Shown: positions 36,420 through 48,649 of the stretch, one piece after another
How the letters are laid out: every line of letters begins with the position of its first letter
Numbering within the stretch: position 1 is the first letter of the stretch
Source of the DNA: Caenorhabditis elegans
Lineage: Eukaryota; Nematoda; Chromadorea; Rhabditida; Rhabditidae
Length of the DNA stretch: 64,000 bases
Reading direction: 5' to 3'
Assembly: GCF_000002985.6 (NCBI RefSeq)
Contig: NC_003282.8
Location: 434,001-498,000 of the forward strand
Notes under the pieces: model-generated
Told to the model about the DNA's origin: nothing
The model's database searches: none
The model's input: only the letters and a program-made list of their open reading frames with translations
Translations under genes and position numbers: made by a program

Positions 36420-36870
36420 CTGGAGGTTTCTGGTTTATGAAAAAAAAAACTTTCAGAAGTTTTACAGAATTTTCTAGAATTTTCTAAAACTTTTGTTTTT
36501 GATTATCCGGCATTTCACAGTTTTCTGGAACTCGATAATTTTTAAAATTTTTAAAAAGTTTTTGGATTAAAATTTCAAAAACGTTTCCAAATGTTTTTTA
36601 CTAAATTTTTCTGAAATCCCGGAATTCGCTGAAAATTAATAGATTTTTCTGAAATTATTTTTTACATCCCAGGTTCTTCAATAATTTTTCTGAAATTTCT
36701 GAAATAGAAAACGATTTAGGATTACTCAAGAATTTTTGGAATTCTAAAATTATGTGAACTTTTTATAATTTTCTGCAATATTCTGAAAATTTATAGATTT
36801 CTCAATGATTTTCTTAAAAATTAATTGATGGATTTTTCAAAAATATTTCGAGATCAAAAAATATTTTAAG
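36420..36870. repeat. Degenerate TTTTCTGAAATTTT-type AT-rich repeat
   Basis: Loose tandem units of TTTTCTAGAATTTTCTGAAA recur with many changes. Similar blocks lie at 39030-39640 and 44340-44720 (complementary or same strand). No gene is present. Confidence 0.55.
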
Positions 36871-37579
36871 ATCGGTATTTTTTGGTAATTACGACCTATT
36901 TTGTAAAGTCAAAAATGAAAAATTCAAAAATTGCGCCCCGATCAAAAGCTCACTAGACTAGAAGCTAGCTGTTAGAAAAATCTGAAACTCTAATCCTCAA
37001 AAATTCCGATCCTAAGACTCCCATCAAACATCAGTGCATTAAAATTTAGAAGAAACATCTTTCATCAACGTAATGCGGATTTAATTAAGAATTCAGAAGA
37101 CTTTTCAGAAAAAAATGTGTACTTCCTTCCGGAACTACGTCTAGCTTTTAGCTAACAAAAGGTGGAAGAAAACTGAGCGAAAATTAAAAAGCCGGCGACA
37201 TTTTCTCGAAAAAAGAACAAAAAAGGGATGAAATGGGAGCTTAGAAGTGAGGTGCAAAGGCCAAAATGATACCAGAATGTAGTCATTAGTATTAGCTTTG
37301 TGACGACTGGTCACCACAAAAAGAAAAAGAGGTTCTTAAAATAAATAGATTATCCCTTTCCGGACGCAACACCAGAAATTGGAGACTATATTTGGATAAA
37401 AAATGTTGATGACAATAATAATCAGGAAAATAAATATATTAGAACAGAACAGAAAACAACGAATTAAAAATTAATCCCAAGAAAGAAAGTCAGACGTCAG
37501 TCAGTCAGGTAAAAGTCAGTGGTGTGAGGTCAGTTAGGAATTAGGGAAAAGATTTCGGAGAAGCAATTTTATTTTTGAG

Positions 37580-38330
37580 AAAACACCAGAAACTTGCAAA
37601 AAATTTTGATAACAATTCGAATGCCAAATAGTTTGGAAAGTGTGGAAAAAATTGGCATGAAATTTCAAAGGTTCGCCGAAATTGTTTCAAAATTCTCCAG
37701 AAAGTTGCAAAGGTTTACCTGGAAGCCGCAAAATTTTGGGAGAAATTCTAAAATTTTGCATGGCGATAGGAACGCTTTTCCGGTCCTAGTACTTTACAGA
37801 AGTTTGCCAGAAAGTTGTAAAAGTTTGTCAAGAAGCTGCAAAAATTAGCTAGAAGTTTGCAGAAAATACCAAAAATTTGCCAAGAAAGTTTCAAAAGTTT
37901 GCCAGAATATCGCTAAAATTCGCCAGAAAATTGCAAATTATTTTTGCAAAAAAGTTTGTCAGGAAGTTGCAAAACTAGCTCAGACATCGGGAAAAAGTGC
38001 CGAAAAAACTGTAAAAATTTTGCAGGAAGTTTTGATAAGCTGTAGTAATGTTGAAAGAACTCTCCAAAAAGCTGCAAAAAAGTTGCTGGAAAGCTTGAAA
38101 AATTAGTAGCAGTAAAATACAGAAATTTGTTGAAAATTACAAAAATTTTCCGAAAAGTTGCAAAAAGTTGCCGTTTTTAAATTGGAAATGTTTGCCAAAA
38201 AGTTGCAATTCCACAGGTAATTCGCAAAAATTTTCTATAAAGATTCAAAATTTTTTTAACCCTCGTAAAATTTTGCAAAACTCTTTCAACAATTTCCAAA
38301 AAAATCAAACCACAAAACCACATATTATTG
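37580..38330. repeat. AAAAGTTTGCCAGAAAGTTGC minisatellite
   Basis: Units of roughly 15-21 bases made of AAAA(A/G)TTTGCCAG and AAAGTTGCAAA alternate for about 750 bases with heavy divergence. The open frames here are produced by the repeat and have no coding signature. Confidence 0.7.
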
Positions 38331-39029
38331 TTGAAAATAGAAAATTCTAAATGACGAAAAGTAGTTCAAATCGATACATTTGACGATTTAAAAAGTATGG
38401 CTTCAAGCTAAAATCCTTGAAACACTGAATGAAATCATGATTATCAAGATTTCTAGATTTTATTTTTTCCATATATTTTTTATTTTTCAAAAATCACTTT
38501 TCCACTTGAGCCACCTCTTTTTCGTTAAGTGAGCCAATTTGAGCATTAAAAATCGTAGATGTGACGCGAAATTTGTTTACTAGGGTGACAAATGTCTAGA
38601 GTTAAATATACCCCTACTATCCTCAAATTATATCTGAAAATTTTTTGAAATATTCCAGCATCAAAGACCTAATCTTGATACGGGAACTGTGTTAGTGAGA
38701 TGATTTTTGACTATTTAAAATTAACTTTTACAGAACATTCTCCAATTTTTCAATATTGGAAACAAAAACCAATATAATATTGAGATAGTTAATCTGTACT
38801 TTTAATAATCAGAAAAATAAGGAAAAATTTCTCGAAGCAAACCGAGAAGGGCTTCATTTTGTCTGCTGAAATGTAAATTTCGCAAAATATTAGTCGGTAT
38901 GAACAAAAATCTTTTGTGGGTACATGTCTGCCGCCTACTTTTTGCAAAAAATAAAAATAAAATTCTTAGAAATCCTAGTAAATAAAATTGCAAAACTCTT
39001 TGAGAAAACTCCAAAAATTACAGAGAATT

Positions 39030-39640
39030 CCGGAAAAAATTTGAATATTTCAGAAATTTTCAAACTTTTTTAAAAAATGTTTTTTAATGCTAAAATTTTG
39101 CAGAATATTCAAAAAAATAAATACAGAAAATTTTTTCAAGTCCAATTGCCTGGAAGTGTTAGAAAATTCTCGAAAATTACAAAAGAGTTCAGAAAATTCT
39201 AGGAATTTCATAAAATATCTAAAAAACTTTCAGAAACAGTCTAAAAACTCTTGAATTATCCAGAATATTCTAAAAAGGTATTAAAAAGTTCAGAAAATCT
39301 ATAAACATAATAGAAAATTCCGGAAATCTATTAGACAGCTTCAGATAACTTTTCAAAAAATCTAGAAAAATTCCAGGAAGTCTCAGGAAATTTCAGAGAT
39401 TTTTTAAACATTTCAGAAAATTCCAGAAAATTTCAGAAAATTCTAGAAAATTCTAGGAAAATTCAGTAAGGTCCAGAAAAATGTAGAATTACTCAAAATA
39501 TGATTAAGATCCATTAAAGTTTTCGGGAAACTTCAGAAAATTATTGGATAGTTAAATAACTTTTTAAGTTACAGGGAAATTTAGAGTTACAGGGAATTTC
39601 AAAAAAACTCCAGAAAAATCTCAAAAAAAAAACCGAGAAA
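39030..39640. repeat. TTCCAGAAAATTCTAG-type minisatellite
   Basis: Words of CAGAAAATTC, TTCTAGGAAATT and CCAGAAAAATCT repeat at about 12-16 base spacing for 600 bases. This is clearest at 39360-39480, where TTCCAGAAAATTTCAG follows itself almost unchanged. Confidence 0.7.
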
Positions 39641-40344
39641 ATGAAAATAATTATTGTACAATTTTGAAAATCTCAATTTAAGTTTAACCAAAAATGTTGT
39701 TGAAAAATACGCAAAAATTTAAATTTTTGTAAACTTTTTAGATGTTTTTCTAGAGTATTTACACCATATTTTCACATAAAAATATATTTTTTCAGTTCAA
39801 AATAACACAAAAAATGCAACTTCACATCTATCACCAGCAGTAATATGTGCTTGAATGGGTCTGCCATTGACGCGTTCGATCTCTCTTTCGACTTGAAAAA
39901 AAAGCAGAAAAAACGTGAAAACAATTTTTGTGAAAATTTCTCCCAAGAGAGATATCATATTTGAAAATTTAACAACATCTATTGCTCTGTTTTTGGTGTT
40001 GGTAGAGTTCCTAAAAGAGCAAAAGAGCACCAAAAAACTACTGTAGAAATTCGATATCCTGTGGTGGTGTGATGTGTTTGAAAATAAGGGAGCAAGAAAA
40101 AAAAACGGAAATTTGAATTTACAGCTGTGATGATGGGTTACTTAATTCGAATTTTTGGATTTTTTTTTTTCGAAATTTTTTTTCATGAAAAAGTTCAAAA
40201 ATATTAGCGATGAATTGACACATCCATTTGGACCGAATATAATTTGAATTTAGCGCCGGAAGTATTCTTAAAATAAAAATAAAAACAAAAAATTGGATTT
40301 TTCGTCATAATTCTGAAAAATTGAAATTCTTTTAGTTTTCAATA

Positions 40345-40590
40345 TTGGGCGAAAACACGGGGTTCTGGCCTTCCTTATTGAATTTTTCGCGCTCCATTGA
40401 CAAACGCCCGCCCGACAATGTGTTGGAAAGTCGTGTACTCCACACGGACAAATACATCAGTTTTACAACTAAAAACGAGCCGCGACGCGCCACGCAACGC
40501 GCCGTAAATCTACCCAAGATATGGCCGAGCCAAAATGGCCGAGTTCGGCAAACTCTTCCATTTCAATTTATGCGGGAAGCCAGAAATCCG
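40345..40590. repeat. Dispersed repeat containing GGCTCGATTTTAGTTGTAAA, copy 2 (reverse)
   Basis: It begins CACGGGGTTCTGGCCTTCC, passes TTGAATTTTTCGCGCTCC, TTTTACAACTAAAAACGAGC and GATATGGCCGAGCCAAAATG, and ends GGGAAGCCAGAAATCC. This is the reverse complement of the copies at 23565 and 57945. Confidence 0.85.
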
Positions 40591-40599
40591 TGCGGCAAT

Positions 40600-42040
40600 A
40601 TTAATAAAAAAACAACTCGAAATTTGAATTTCGCGCCGAGTCTCTTTAAAAATGAGTATTCAATTTTGGGCGAAATTTTGTTGAAAACTGAGGAAATAAA
40701 TTGGACTCTGCTCTAATTTCAAATTTTCCCCATAATTTTGAATAATGGAGTTCCAAATTTCGTGGCAAAAACTGTTTGAAATTTTTTTTTTCGATTTTTG
40801 CGGCAAATTTTTAATGAATTTTTTGAATTATAATAGCGCCTTAAATTGAAAAAAAATTATTTTTTATCTGCAATTTCATTTTAAAAATAATGAAAAATAA
40901 ATAACACTAAAATTAGAATTTCGTGCAAAATTATTTTAAAAAATTGAAATTAGATTCTGCGCCAAGGTTTAGGTGAAAAAAAGTTTTAAATTTGCTCCAA
41001 GGTTTTAAAAGAGAAAATGAAGGGAATTGAGAGACCCCCTAGACAGTTCTTTGAGAAGTATGACGTCACAAACTACAAACTACAAAAGTAATAAATATAT
41101 TTGAAAATTAATAAATTCCGAAGGAGTTTATAACTGGAAGTACTAACTATAAGTTTAAGGAAAAATTCCAAAAAGATGACTCATTAATTTGAAAATTCAA
41201 TTGCAAGGGGGGTCCATTCATATCTCTTTTTTTTTCAAAAAAATACACAACAAAAAAAAAGTTAACAGATGAGTAAAAAGATGACGACAACATCAGTCAT
41301 GGAAAGAAAAAAATAAAATTAAGCGCCACGGGCGGGCCCGGCCCTGATCAAGCTCATTTATGTCTCGAATCTAGTTTGATTAGGCAAATTTTGAGAAGAA
41401 AACACACGGATAGATTTTGTAACAGGGAAAAATTGGGCAAAAGGGGGTGGTTGAAGTGAACCCGGAATCTACTTTTAGTGGACCCTCTGGATACTTTGCA
41501 AGTTTTAGTTACTATAATTAGATTTTCAAGTGAGAATTTTCTTTTGCAGCAAAAAAAAACGTATTTTGACCAGAAAAAATAAAAAGTTGGTAGATTAAAC
41601 TAGACGGTGGGAAACACTAATTGACTTGTACTGTCCCGGGGGTTTTTGATAAACTTTATGAGAAAGTTTAGTACGTTTGCATTGGTATATAGAATTAAAG
41701 GTGTCTGGAACTACAAAAAGTTCATGTCAGAGAACTTAATATTTTGAGTTTAACTACTTTTAACGTAAATAACGTAATATTGCTAAAAGCCTTGACTTGT
41801 CTTAAAATAAAATTTTTAATTAAAAAAAAAATTTATTACAGAAATAAACCATTTGATAAAGGACTTAAAAATAGTTATCTTCAAAAAATTCGCTTCCTAC
41901 GAGCACTTAGAACTAGAAAAATGTCGATTTGAATTTTTTTTCAAAACTTTATACCTTTATAAAAAGTTATCTAATGTTCTTAAAATTTCATATAATTTTT
42001 CAATTTTGCAAGAAAATAAAATAGGGCAGAATTCAGGGCT
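40600..42040. other. AT-rich DNA, no feature recognised
   Basis: About 1.4 kb with only short open frames, long A or T runs and no convincing exon. One GC patch (GCCACGGGCGGGCCCGGCCC at about 41322) stands out but has no inverted partner that I can see. Confidence 0.5.
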
Positions 42041-42044
42041 AACT

Positions 42045-42400
42045 ATGTTTTTTTTCCGGCAAATCGGCCCAATTTGCCGAAATTCAAATTTTCCGGCAAA
42101 TAGGAAAATTGCCGGAATTAAAAACTTCTAAGAAATCGGCAAACCAGCAAATTGCCGATTTGCCGAATTTGGAGAAAAAACGGCAATTGACGAAATTTTT
42201 CCGCTAATTGTGGTTTTGCACATTTTATTTTGGAAATTTCTGACTTTCAATTTTAATTTTAAAAAAGGAAAAAACGTTCAAAAAGGCAAGGCAGTTTTAA
42301 GTGTTTCCTTCTTATAAAAAAATCCTTCGAAAACTTCCGCCAAATCGATGTTCGGCAGACGGAAAATCCGGCAAATCGGTGCATCGTTAAAAAAATTTGC
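42045..42400. repeat. Diverged CGGCAAA repeat
   Basis: It contains TTTCCGGCAAATCGGCCCAA, CAAATTGCCGATTTGCCGAA and, further right, GGAAAATCCGGCAAATCGGT. The central part resembles the middle of the copy at 55535-55845 (AGGCA..GTGTTTCC.TCTTA..AAAAATCC). Confidence 0.7.
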
Positions 42401-42850
42401 CCCTGGCAGAATTATTTTCGAAGTCCCGCGCAATTGAATGACCCAAAAAAAAATTTTTAATGTCAAAATTAGGTCAATCATGTGCGCGGGAATTTAAAGA
42501 TAAGTCAGCTAAATTTTTGCAAAATTGAAAAAAATCTTAAAAATCTAGAAAAGTTGTAAAAATTTTTGAACTAATTTATTCGATATTTTGAGACTTTTCT
42601 GGCATTTCGGTCAAGACAAAGGAAATAAAACACAAAGTGAAATTTTTAAATTTCATAAGAAATAAACGAACAACTCTATTGCATCAAAAATTTGACTTCA
42701 CTCACTGCAAAAAAAAAAAAAACAATAACAACTTTTTTCTCTCGACCACTCTTTTTGTACACTTTCAACTCCCCGTCCCATTTTCCAAATGGTTTTGATT
42801 CGGATTATGTAAAGTTTTCCTCCCATTCCAAAAAAAAATTGAAAACTCAC

Positions 42851-42897
42851 CTATACACGCATTCAATTGACTTGCAGCGATTGAAGATGTTCTCCAC
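42851..42897 (-). other. Candidate unassigned coding exon
   Basis: A 47-base minus-strand segment has a strong acceptor (TTTCAATTCCAG) and donor (AG|GTGAGT) and reads VENIFNRCKSIECVY plus two bases. It could follow the upstream receptor exon at 47082-47153 in phase. It ends in phase 2, however, whereas the next known receptor exon (32169-32117) needs phase 0. Either a further exon is missing or it belongs to another transcript. Confidence 0.35.
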
Positions 42898-43046
42898 CTG
42901 GAATTGAAATTATTGGCAAAAAATGTAATAAAAATATTTGAAAGTGGAAATGGGTCGCTAAAAAAAGCAAAATTATAAAATATTTATTTTGTTAAAGTCA
43001 ATTTTATTGTTTTCAAAATTTTCGATTTTTCAAAATTACGATTAAA

Positions 43047-43061
43047 CCCCCCCCCCCCCCC
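43047..43061. repeat. Fifteen-base C tract (G tract on the minus strand)
   Basis: This is an uninterrupted run of fifteen C. Such mono-G/C tracts can form quadruplex structures. In C. elegans they are known to be deleted in the absence of the DOG-1 helicase. Confidence 0.9.
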
Positions 43062-44339
43062 TATTGTTTTTTCGTCAAAAGTTATGATTTTTTCTTTAAA
43101 AAAATTATGAAAAATCATAAATTTATCTTGGAAAAATTTTCTTCAAAAAATTTCTTTTCTATGTCCAATAAATGTTTTTTTTTGAAGTGTTACATTTTTG
43201 GGTTTTTTGGTAATTTTTTTTTCAGAAATAATTCGATTTTTGTAACCTTTTTCTCCAGTTTTTCAGAATTTTAACAATTTTCCCATTAAAACTAACTCAT
43301 TTTTTAACAAAACTGAGAAAAAAGTGAACTGATATTTGTTTTCATTTAAATCTCAAGTCATTCAATACTCTTTAGAAACAGCTGTCGACTGGACACAAAC
43401 TTCTATTTTTTTCCATTAATTTAAATTTCTTAACTGTTTTTTCACCTGCCCGTGCCAGACACGAGTTAATCAGGTACATTTTTAATATTTTATGGCAATT
43501 TATTGCACAAATTGCACAAAAGAAAAACTGATTCAGGGACAAAAAATGAGGAGAAAAAAGAAAAAAAAAGAAAAAAAATAGAGATTGAGTAGATAGGAAC
43601 GGAGTGAATCACTCGAACACTCTTTTCTCCAAGAAAAAAATAAAAAAGGAGGTAATGGAAAATTAGAGGTTTATTGAAAACGGTCTGAACACAAGTTTTT
43701 GAAGCTTTTCAAAAAAAAAGTGATTTATGGTTTTGACATATTTTTGTTCCCCATGGGATATATAGGACATATCATGGCAGCTTTTTTGCCTGAAAAAAAG
43801 AAGAAGAAACTAGAATGTTGTAAAATGTTCCCTAGGACAAAAGGTTTTATTGCAAAATAGCTTAAAACTTGTATTTATAAGCAAAACAGCCAATCTATAT
43901 CTAGCTCAAAACTTTAAATAGGTACCTTAAATAAGACGGGCCTGTCTGTATTTCAAGGCGACCTACGATTACCTACATTATTATGTACCAAAACTTTCAA
44001 ATTAAGACAGGTACATAGGCAGGCAGGCCTAAAGCCGGTCAAAAAATCACAAAACGGTTGGTTTTTTTTTGTTTTATTTTCAATCAGAGAAGAAGAAAAT
44101 AACCTAAAAAGTATTTGAAATTTATGTACTTTCTCTTTTTATATGGCATCATAAATACTTTCAAAATTTTTAAAAAATGATGTATAAAATTTTTTTTTGA
44201 AAATGACATCCAAACTAAAAAATGAAAAGTAAAAACTAGAAATTTTTGGAAAATAATAATTTCGGAGGTAGGGAAAAAGCCTAGTTTCTAAAAAAGATTA
44301 CAAATTACATTTTCGAGAAATCAAGTTTTCGAATTGAAT

Positions 44340-44720
44340 TTTTCAAATTTCTGTAGAATTTTTAGGAATTTTGGAAATATTTTAAAATGTTCTAAAAGCT
44401 TCTAGAATTTGCTAGAAATATTCAAAAGAACTTTCAAGAGTTTTGAAAAATTATCAAAAATGTTTCACTCTGTGCACTGGAATTTTTTGAATTGATCAAA
44501 AATTGATTGGAATTTTTCTGGAGTTTACGGGATTGTTTAAAAATATTCTGCAAATTTCATAAGATTTCTAGGAACTTGGAATTTTCCAAAATTTTTGAAA
44601 TTAACAAAAAATGTTTGGAAATTGCTTTCAAGCTTCTGAAATTTTCTGGAAAAGTTTCCCGAAATTTTAAGCATTTTTTGGGGAGTTTATAAAATTTCCA
44701 ATCAATTTTTAGATTTTTTT
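44340..44720. repeat. Degenerate TTTCTAGAATTTT-type repeat
   Basis: AT-rich DNA in which AATTTTTGGAATTTT, TTCTAGAATTTGCTAGAAA and TTTCTGGAAAAG words recur loosely, like the block at 36420. No exon was recognised. Confidence 0.5.
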
Positions 44721-45504
44721 TTCTAGAAAATAATATGGTTTCTTTCCGTTCTTTTTGATAGGAGCTAATTATTTTCGTTTTTTTTTAAATGATTTACACA
44801 CCAGAAAACAAAAAAAGTATATACATATATATAATATCAATTCCAACAGTTTGAAATGTCCACGTGGGAATTGACGTCCTAAATTCTGTTCAAATTCACA
44901 AGATGAACTACTTATGTCATAATACTTAGAAAGTCCATGGGAAAATGTCGGAAGTTGCGATTGACTCAAAAAATTTTTTCGTTGCAAAATATTTCCTGGT
45001 TGGGGGCAATTAAAGTGCTCCTTGAGCCAATTATAAATTCAACGTCAGATTTCAGGAACTCTAAAGAAGACAGATTATATAAATGACCAAAAATTACTGA
45101 GAAACAAAAATTATAAAATTTACCATTTTTTTCAATTTTGCAGTCTAAAAAAGCAAACTTATTTTCTGTTTCTCGCAAAATAAATTAATTAATTAGAAAA
45201 TTCATTGGTTTTTTTTAAAAATATTTGAACTCAATTGTTGGAAAAATTTATGATAATAAAAAAAAAGCTTTTCTCCGAGATTTAAGCAAAAAATAAATTA
45301 AGATTTTCCCCAACTGTGATCAAAACTATGTCATTCCCCCTCCCCTTTGCAAGGGATCCCTTTTCCAAAATTTACGCACGGGGAGCAGAAGAAGTGCTTG
45401 CTATTTTCACACTTCTGAAAAGCTCCATCCATACTATTTAAAGTATAGCAAACACTTCTAAAATTTAATCCAATGACCCGAGTTATTCAACTACTCAAAC
45501 CACA

Positions 45505-45620
45505 CCGCTGCAGCCGACAAATCCGGGGCGCGCGAGTGCCACCGCCCGTCACCTCTACTTCGCCACCCCACTGACTGCTGCAAGCGTCTGCGCTACACTG
45601 GGTTTTGTCGGCTGCAGACT
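45505..45620. repeat. Small inverted repeat CTGCAGCCGACAAA
   Basis: CGCTGCAGCCGACAAATCC at the left end faces TTTTGTCGGCTGCAGAC at the right end, with GC-rich DNA between them. The minus-strand open frame running from 45762 depends on this repeat and has no splice support. Confidence 0.7.
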
Positions 45621-46574
45621 TATGATATAATTTCCAGAGTTTTAGCTCATTTATCCGGGGTAGCTCTAAATTGACGGTTGGCGTCACCTTTTCGGAGGGC
45701 AAAGGAGATTTCCGATATGAAGGTTTATACAAGAGAGCCCCGTTATATCTCCTGTCTAGCAAATTTTGGAAAAAAGGACCTCTTGAGAAAGGGGTCCGAA
45801 AAAAAAATTATTTCTTTAAATAAAATTTTTTCATGATGGGATTTTTTTAAAGATCCTAAAGTGTTATATCCTATTTGAAGAACTATGGAAAACTCAAAAA
45901 AAAAATTAACTTTTGCAACAAAACAAATTTTCGAAAAGAAACCAGGAAATGCATTCCCTTTTGCATATAATGTGACAAGAACAGACAGAAGATGTCAATC
46001 ACATGTCTGAAAAAGTGAAAAGAAAAAGAACGCGTAGAGTACAGACTGAACTTGAATGAAAACTTCCAAGATTTTATTTTTAGTGTTTTGATGTGTTACT
46101 TTGTCAGCTGTCAGGAGAGGGTGATTTTCAGTTTTTGTTCAACTAGTTCCACCTTGTTTTCTGTTTTTTTTTTCAACAAAAATTCAAAGAATAAACTTTG
46201 TCAGGTACAAGAAAATATAGGGTTTTAAATAGACCTTCCAAGTAGTCACAAAAATGTTGCCTGCCACTTTTTCCTACGGCCGGAGAAGGTGCCCGGAGCA
46301 GGTTCAAATTTCAAAAAATAAAGGTAAAATGTTTTGAAGGCAGGCAGGCAAGGAGGCAGGCCTATACAATTTTGAAATGAGTTTATGGAAAACTGGGACA
46401 CATTTAAATAAAAAAGGAGATGTTTGAGCAGAAATATACGAAGAAATTCCAAAATCAATCGTTCACTTAGAAAAAAACATATGCACAATTAGAAAAAAAG
46501 TCGGATTTAATTTTCTCAATGAAAAAACTCAGAATTTGTTTCAAAAAATTCACCATTTATCACGTAGTGGCTGA

Positions 46575-46722
46575 TTGGGTGCGCGGAAATCGGCACATCC
46601 GGAAATTGCCGGTTTTGGAAACTTTCGGCAATCGGCAATTTCGGCAATTGCCGGTTTTGGAAACTTTCGGCAATCGGCAATTTTGGCAATTTCCGAAGTT
46701 GCCGATTGACGGACATTTTTGA
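46575..46722. repeat. CGGCAATTGCCG-type repeat, second copy
   Basis: GTGCGCGGAAATCGGCACAT is followed by two nearly identical 45-base units with AATTGCCGGTTTTGGAAACT and TTCGGCAATCGGCAATT. This is the same type as the block at 2203-2356. Confidence 0.8.
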
Positions 46723-47081
46723 CAATTTTCAAACACTAATTATATTTCGGAAATAGAAAAAATTTCACCTTAGCGGGAATTCAATTTGTTTTTAACTTTT
46801 TAAATTTTTTTTGCAAAGTTGAAAGAATCATACAACTTTAGAAAAATTTTATAAATTTATTACAGTCTATCTACAATTTGAAAAAAAATGCCCAAGCGAG
46901 GCCAGCTGAAAGACTTCAGCTAGTACTAACTCACGAGTGATTTGTTTTGACTGACAAATACAGTGAAAACAACAGTGAATTAAAGTTAAAAACTGTGAAA
47001 TTTAGAGGTTTGAGGAGCATAAATAATCAGTTTTTAACTTTGATAACGACTGATAAAAATCTGAAAAACAAATCATCTCAC

Positions 47082-47153
47082 CTCACTAGTTTGCATTTGT
47101 CGTTTGGCAATTGCATTTGCAATGGCTTGACCTATCGAGAATCGGTCCCTCAT
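47082..47153 (-). other. Possible upstream first exon of the receptor gene
   Basis: A minus-strand exon begins MRDRFSIGQAIANAIAKRQM, 24 codons in all, and ends GAG|GTGAGA in phase 0. A strong acceptor (TTTTTGCAG) lies 14 bases before the ATG, as expected for spliced-leader addition. Phase 0 fits the receptor exon at 32169-32117, which is also where the proximal first exon (33809-33765, ending GAG|GTGAG) would join. If used, it gives a receptor of about 479 residues and an intron near 15 kb. It could instead start a different, unseen gene. Confidence 0.5.
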
Positions 47154-47539
47154 TTTTTGTGGATCTGCTGCAAAAATATGAATTTTTAGACTTAAAAATA
47201 AGCAATTAAACTAGAAAAAAACCATTTCGATAGGCATATAAAATGCAAAAAATATGGAAGATGGTGAGGGGATGTGAAGAAAATTGAAAAATGAAATAAC
47301 GGAAGCAAAAAGTTGATTGAGAGCAAAAAAGTGATGGGGAAGGATAGGAAAACAAATCAAAGTCATGCACACATGGAGACAATTGGATAAATAGATTGTT
47401 GGAAAAAGTGCAAGTTTATCAGTTTAAGGGTGTTCTGAACTAGGAAAAATGGTAGAAAAATGAATAAGGAAATTCTCGAACGCAGTTCGTGCAAAGTTTA
47501 GAGAACGTTTTTTATTCTTTGAAAAATAGGGTAGTAGAC

Positions 47540-48005
47540 CAAGGGTGCGCGGCAAATCTCAAAATTTCCGGCAAAATCGGCAAATTTGCCGCACACCCCT
47601 GTTGCTTATCTATAGTCCGATCCATATTTCTAATTTGATACATAACAACCTACAGTTTTTTTGCTTTGCTATGCATCGCTCCGTCTTTCTGTGTGTAATT
47701 CTAGTCCCAGCCGCCGAGAAGCGGAGATAAGCGGAAGGACTGTAGGTTGCAATGTACCAAGTGATAGATATAGATTGTACTATAGACTACAAGCTGTGTG
47801 GTATAAAGATGTCCATCTATTGTGTGATCTATGTCTGTTACTTGGTACATATCGACCTACAGGTTTCCCACCTTTGCTCTACCGCCCAGCGTCAAGGCAC
47901 TGACACACAAAAACAGGGAGGGACACAGAGTAATTCAGAAAGACTGTAGGTCACCAATGTACCAAGTTTGGCAAATTCGGCAAATTTGCCGCACACCACT
48001 ATAGT
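47540..48005. repeat. CGGCAAA copy beside a nested palindrome on CTACAGG/CTGTAGG
   Basis: A complete small palindrome (GTGCGCGGCAAATCTC to TTTGCCGCACACCCCTG, 47544-47603) is followed by two hairpin units. In the first, TACATAACAACCTACAG faces CTGTAGGTTGCAATGTACC. In the second, GGTACATATCGACCTACAG faces CTGTAGGTCACCAATGTACC. Between the units GTACCAAGTGATAGATATAG faces CTATGTCTGTTACTTGGTAC. A second CGGCAAA fragment ending CCGCACACCAC follows at 47966. Confidence 0.75.
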
Positions 48006-48049
48006 AGACCTACTCGGCATTCGCCGCCAGCTTTTTGTCCATGTTTCAT

Positions 48050-48215
48050 AGCTTATAATCCAAGTTTTGCTCAAGAAAAATTAACTTGGATTAGAAGCTG
48101 GCCAAACTTGGGCCAAACTTGGGCGATGCGTCATAAAAGGAAAAAGTCAACCGCTGCGTAGCCCACTTTCACTCAGCCCAAGTCTTGCCCAAGTTTAGCC
48201 CAAGATTCACCTGTG
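48050..48215. repeat. GCCAAACTTGGGC / GCCCAAGTTT inverted block
   Basis: AACTTGGATTAGAAGCTGG, AAACTTGGGCCAAACTTGGG and, facing them, GCCCAAGTCTTGCCCAAGTT and TAGCCCAAGATT form an imperfect foldback. No coding frame. Confidence 0.6.
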
Positions 48216-48649
48216 TGTTGAACTCCGATCGTATTTCCCGGTTTGCTGATCTCTTACCTGTTGAGCCATGATGGTCGCGCAAGAATATTTTATTAATTTC
48301 AATATTAATATTGCAAACCGTTTTTTCTACTTACGCGTAGCCATTCTCATGGGTTTAAGCAGTCAGTTCTGTATTCGATAGTGTTAAATCATAATTGATG
48401 AAATTCAGTTTTTCATTGATACCATTTTTCTTCAGAACCCAAAATACTGAACATTCTATCAAGTATCAAGTATCAAGTAAATTCTCGAGGGGTCAGTATT
48501 TCAGAAAAGCTTTTCGAGTAGTTCGAAATTTTGATTAAATGATCGGAGAATAAAAACTTTTAGCTATCAAAAATTGATTTTAAAAAGTTAAATTCAAATT
48601 TAATCACAACAGAAAACATTCTTCACGAATTTGCTTTAAATGCTGCAGG

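Noticed and set aside
39797..39900. A minus-strand segment reading VEREIERVNGRPIQAHITAG that looked like an exon.
   Set aside because: The acceptor would be CAAG and the donor GTGAAG, and its phase fits neither the exon at 42851 nor that at 32169.
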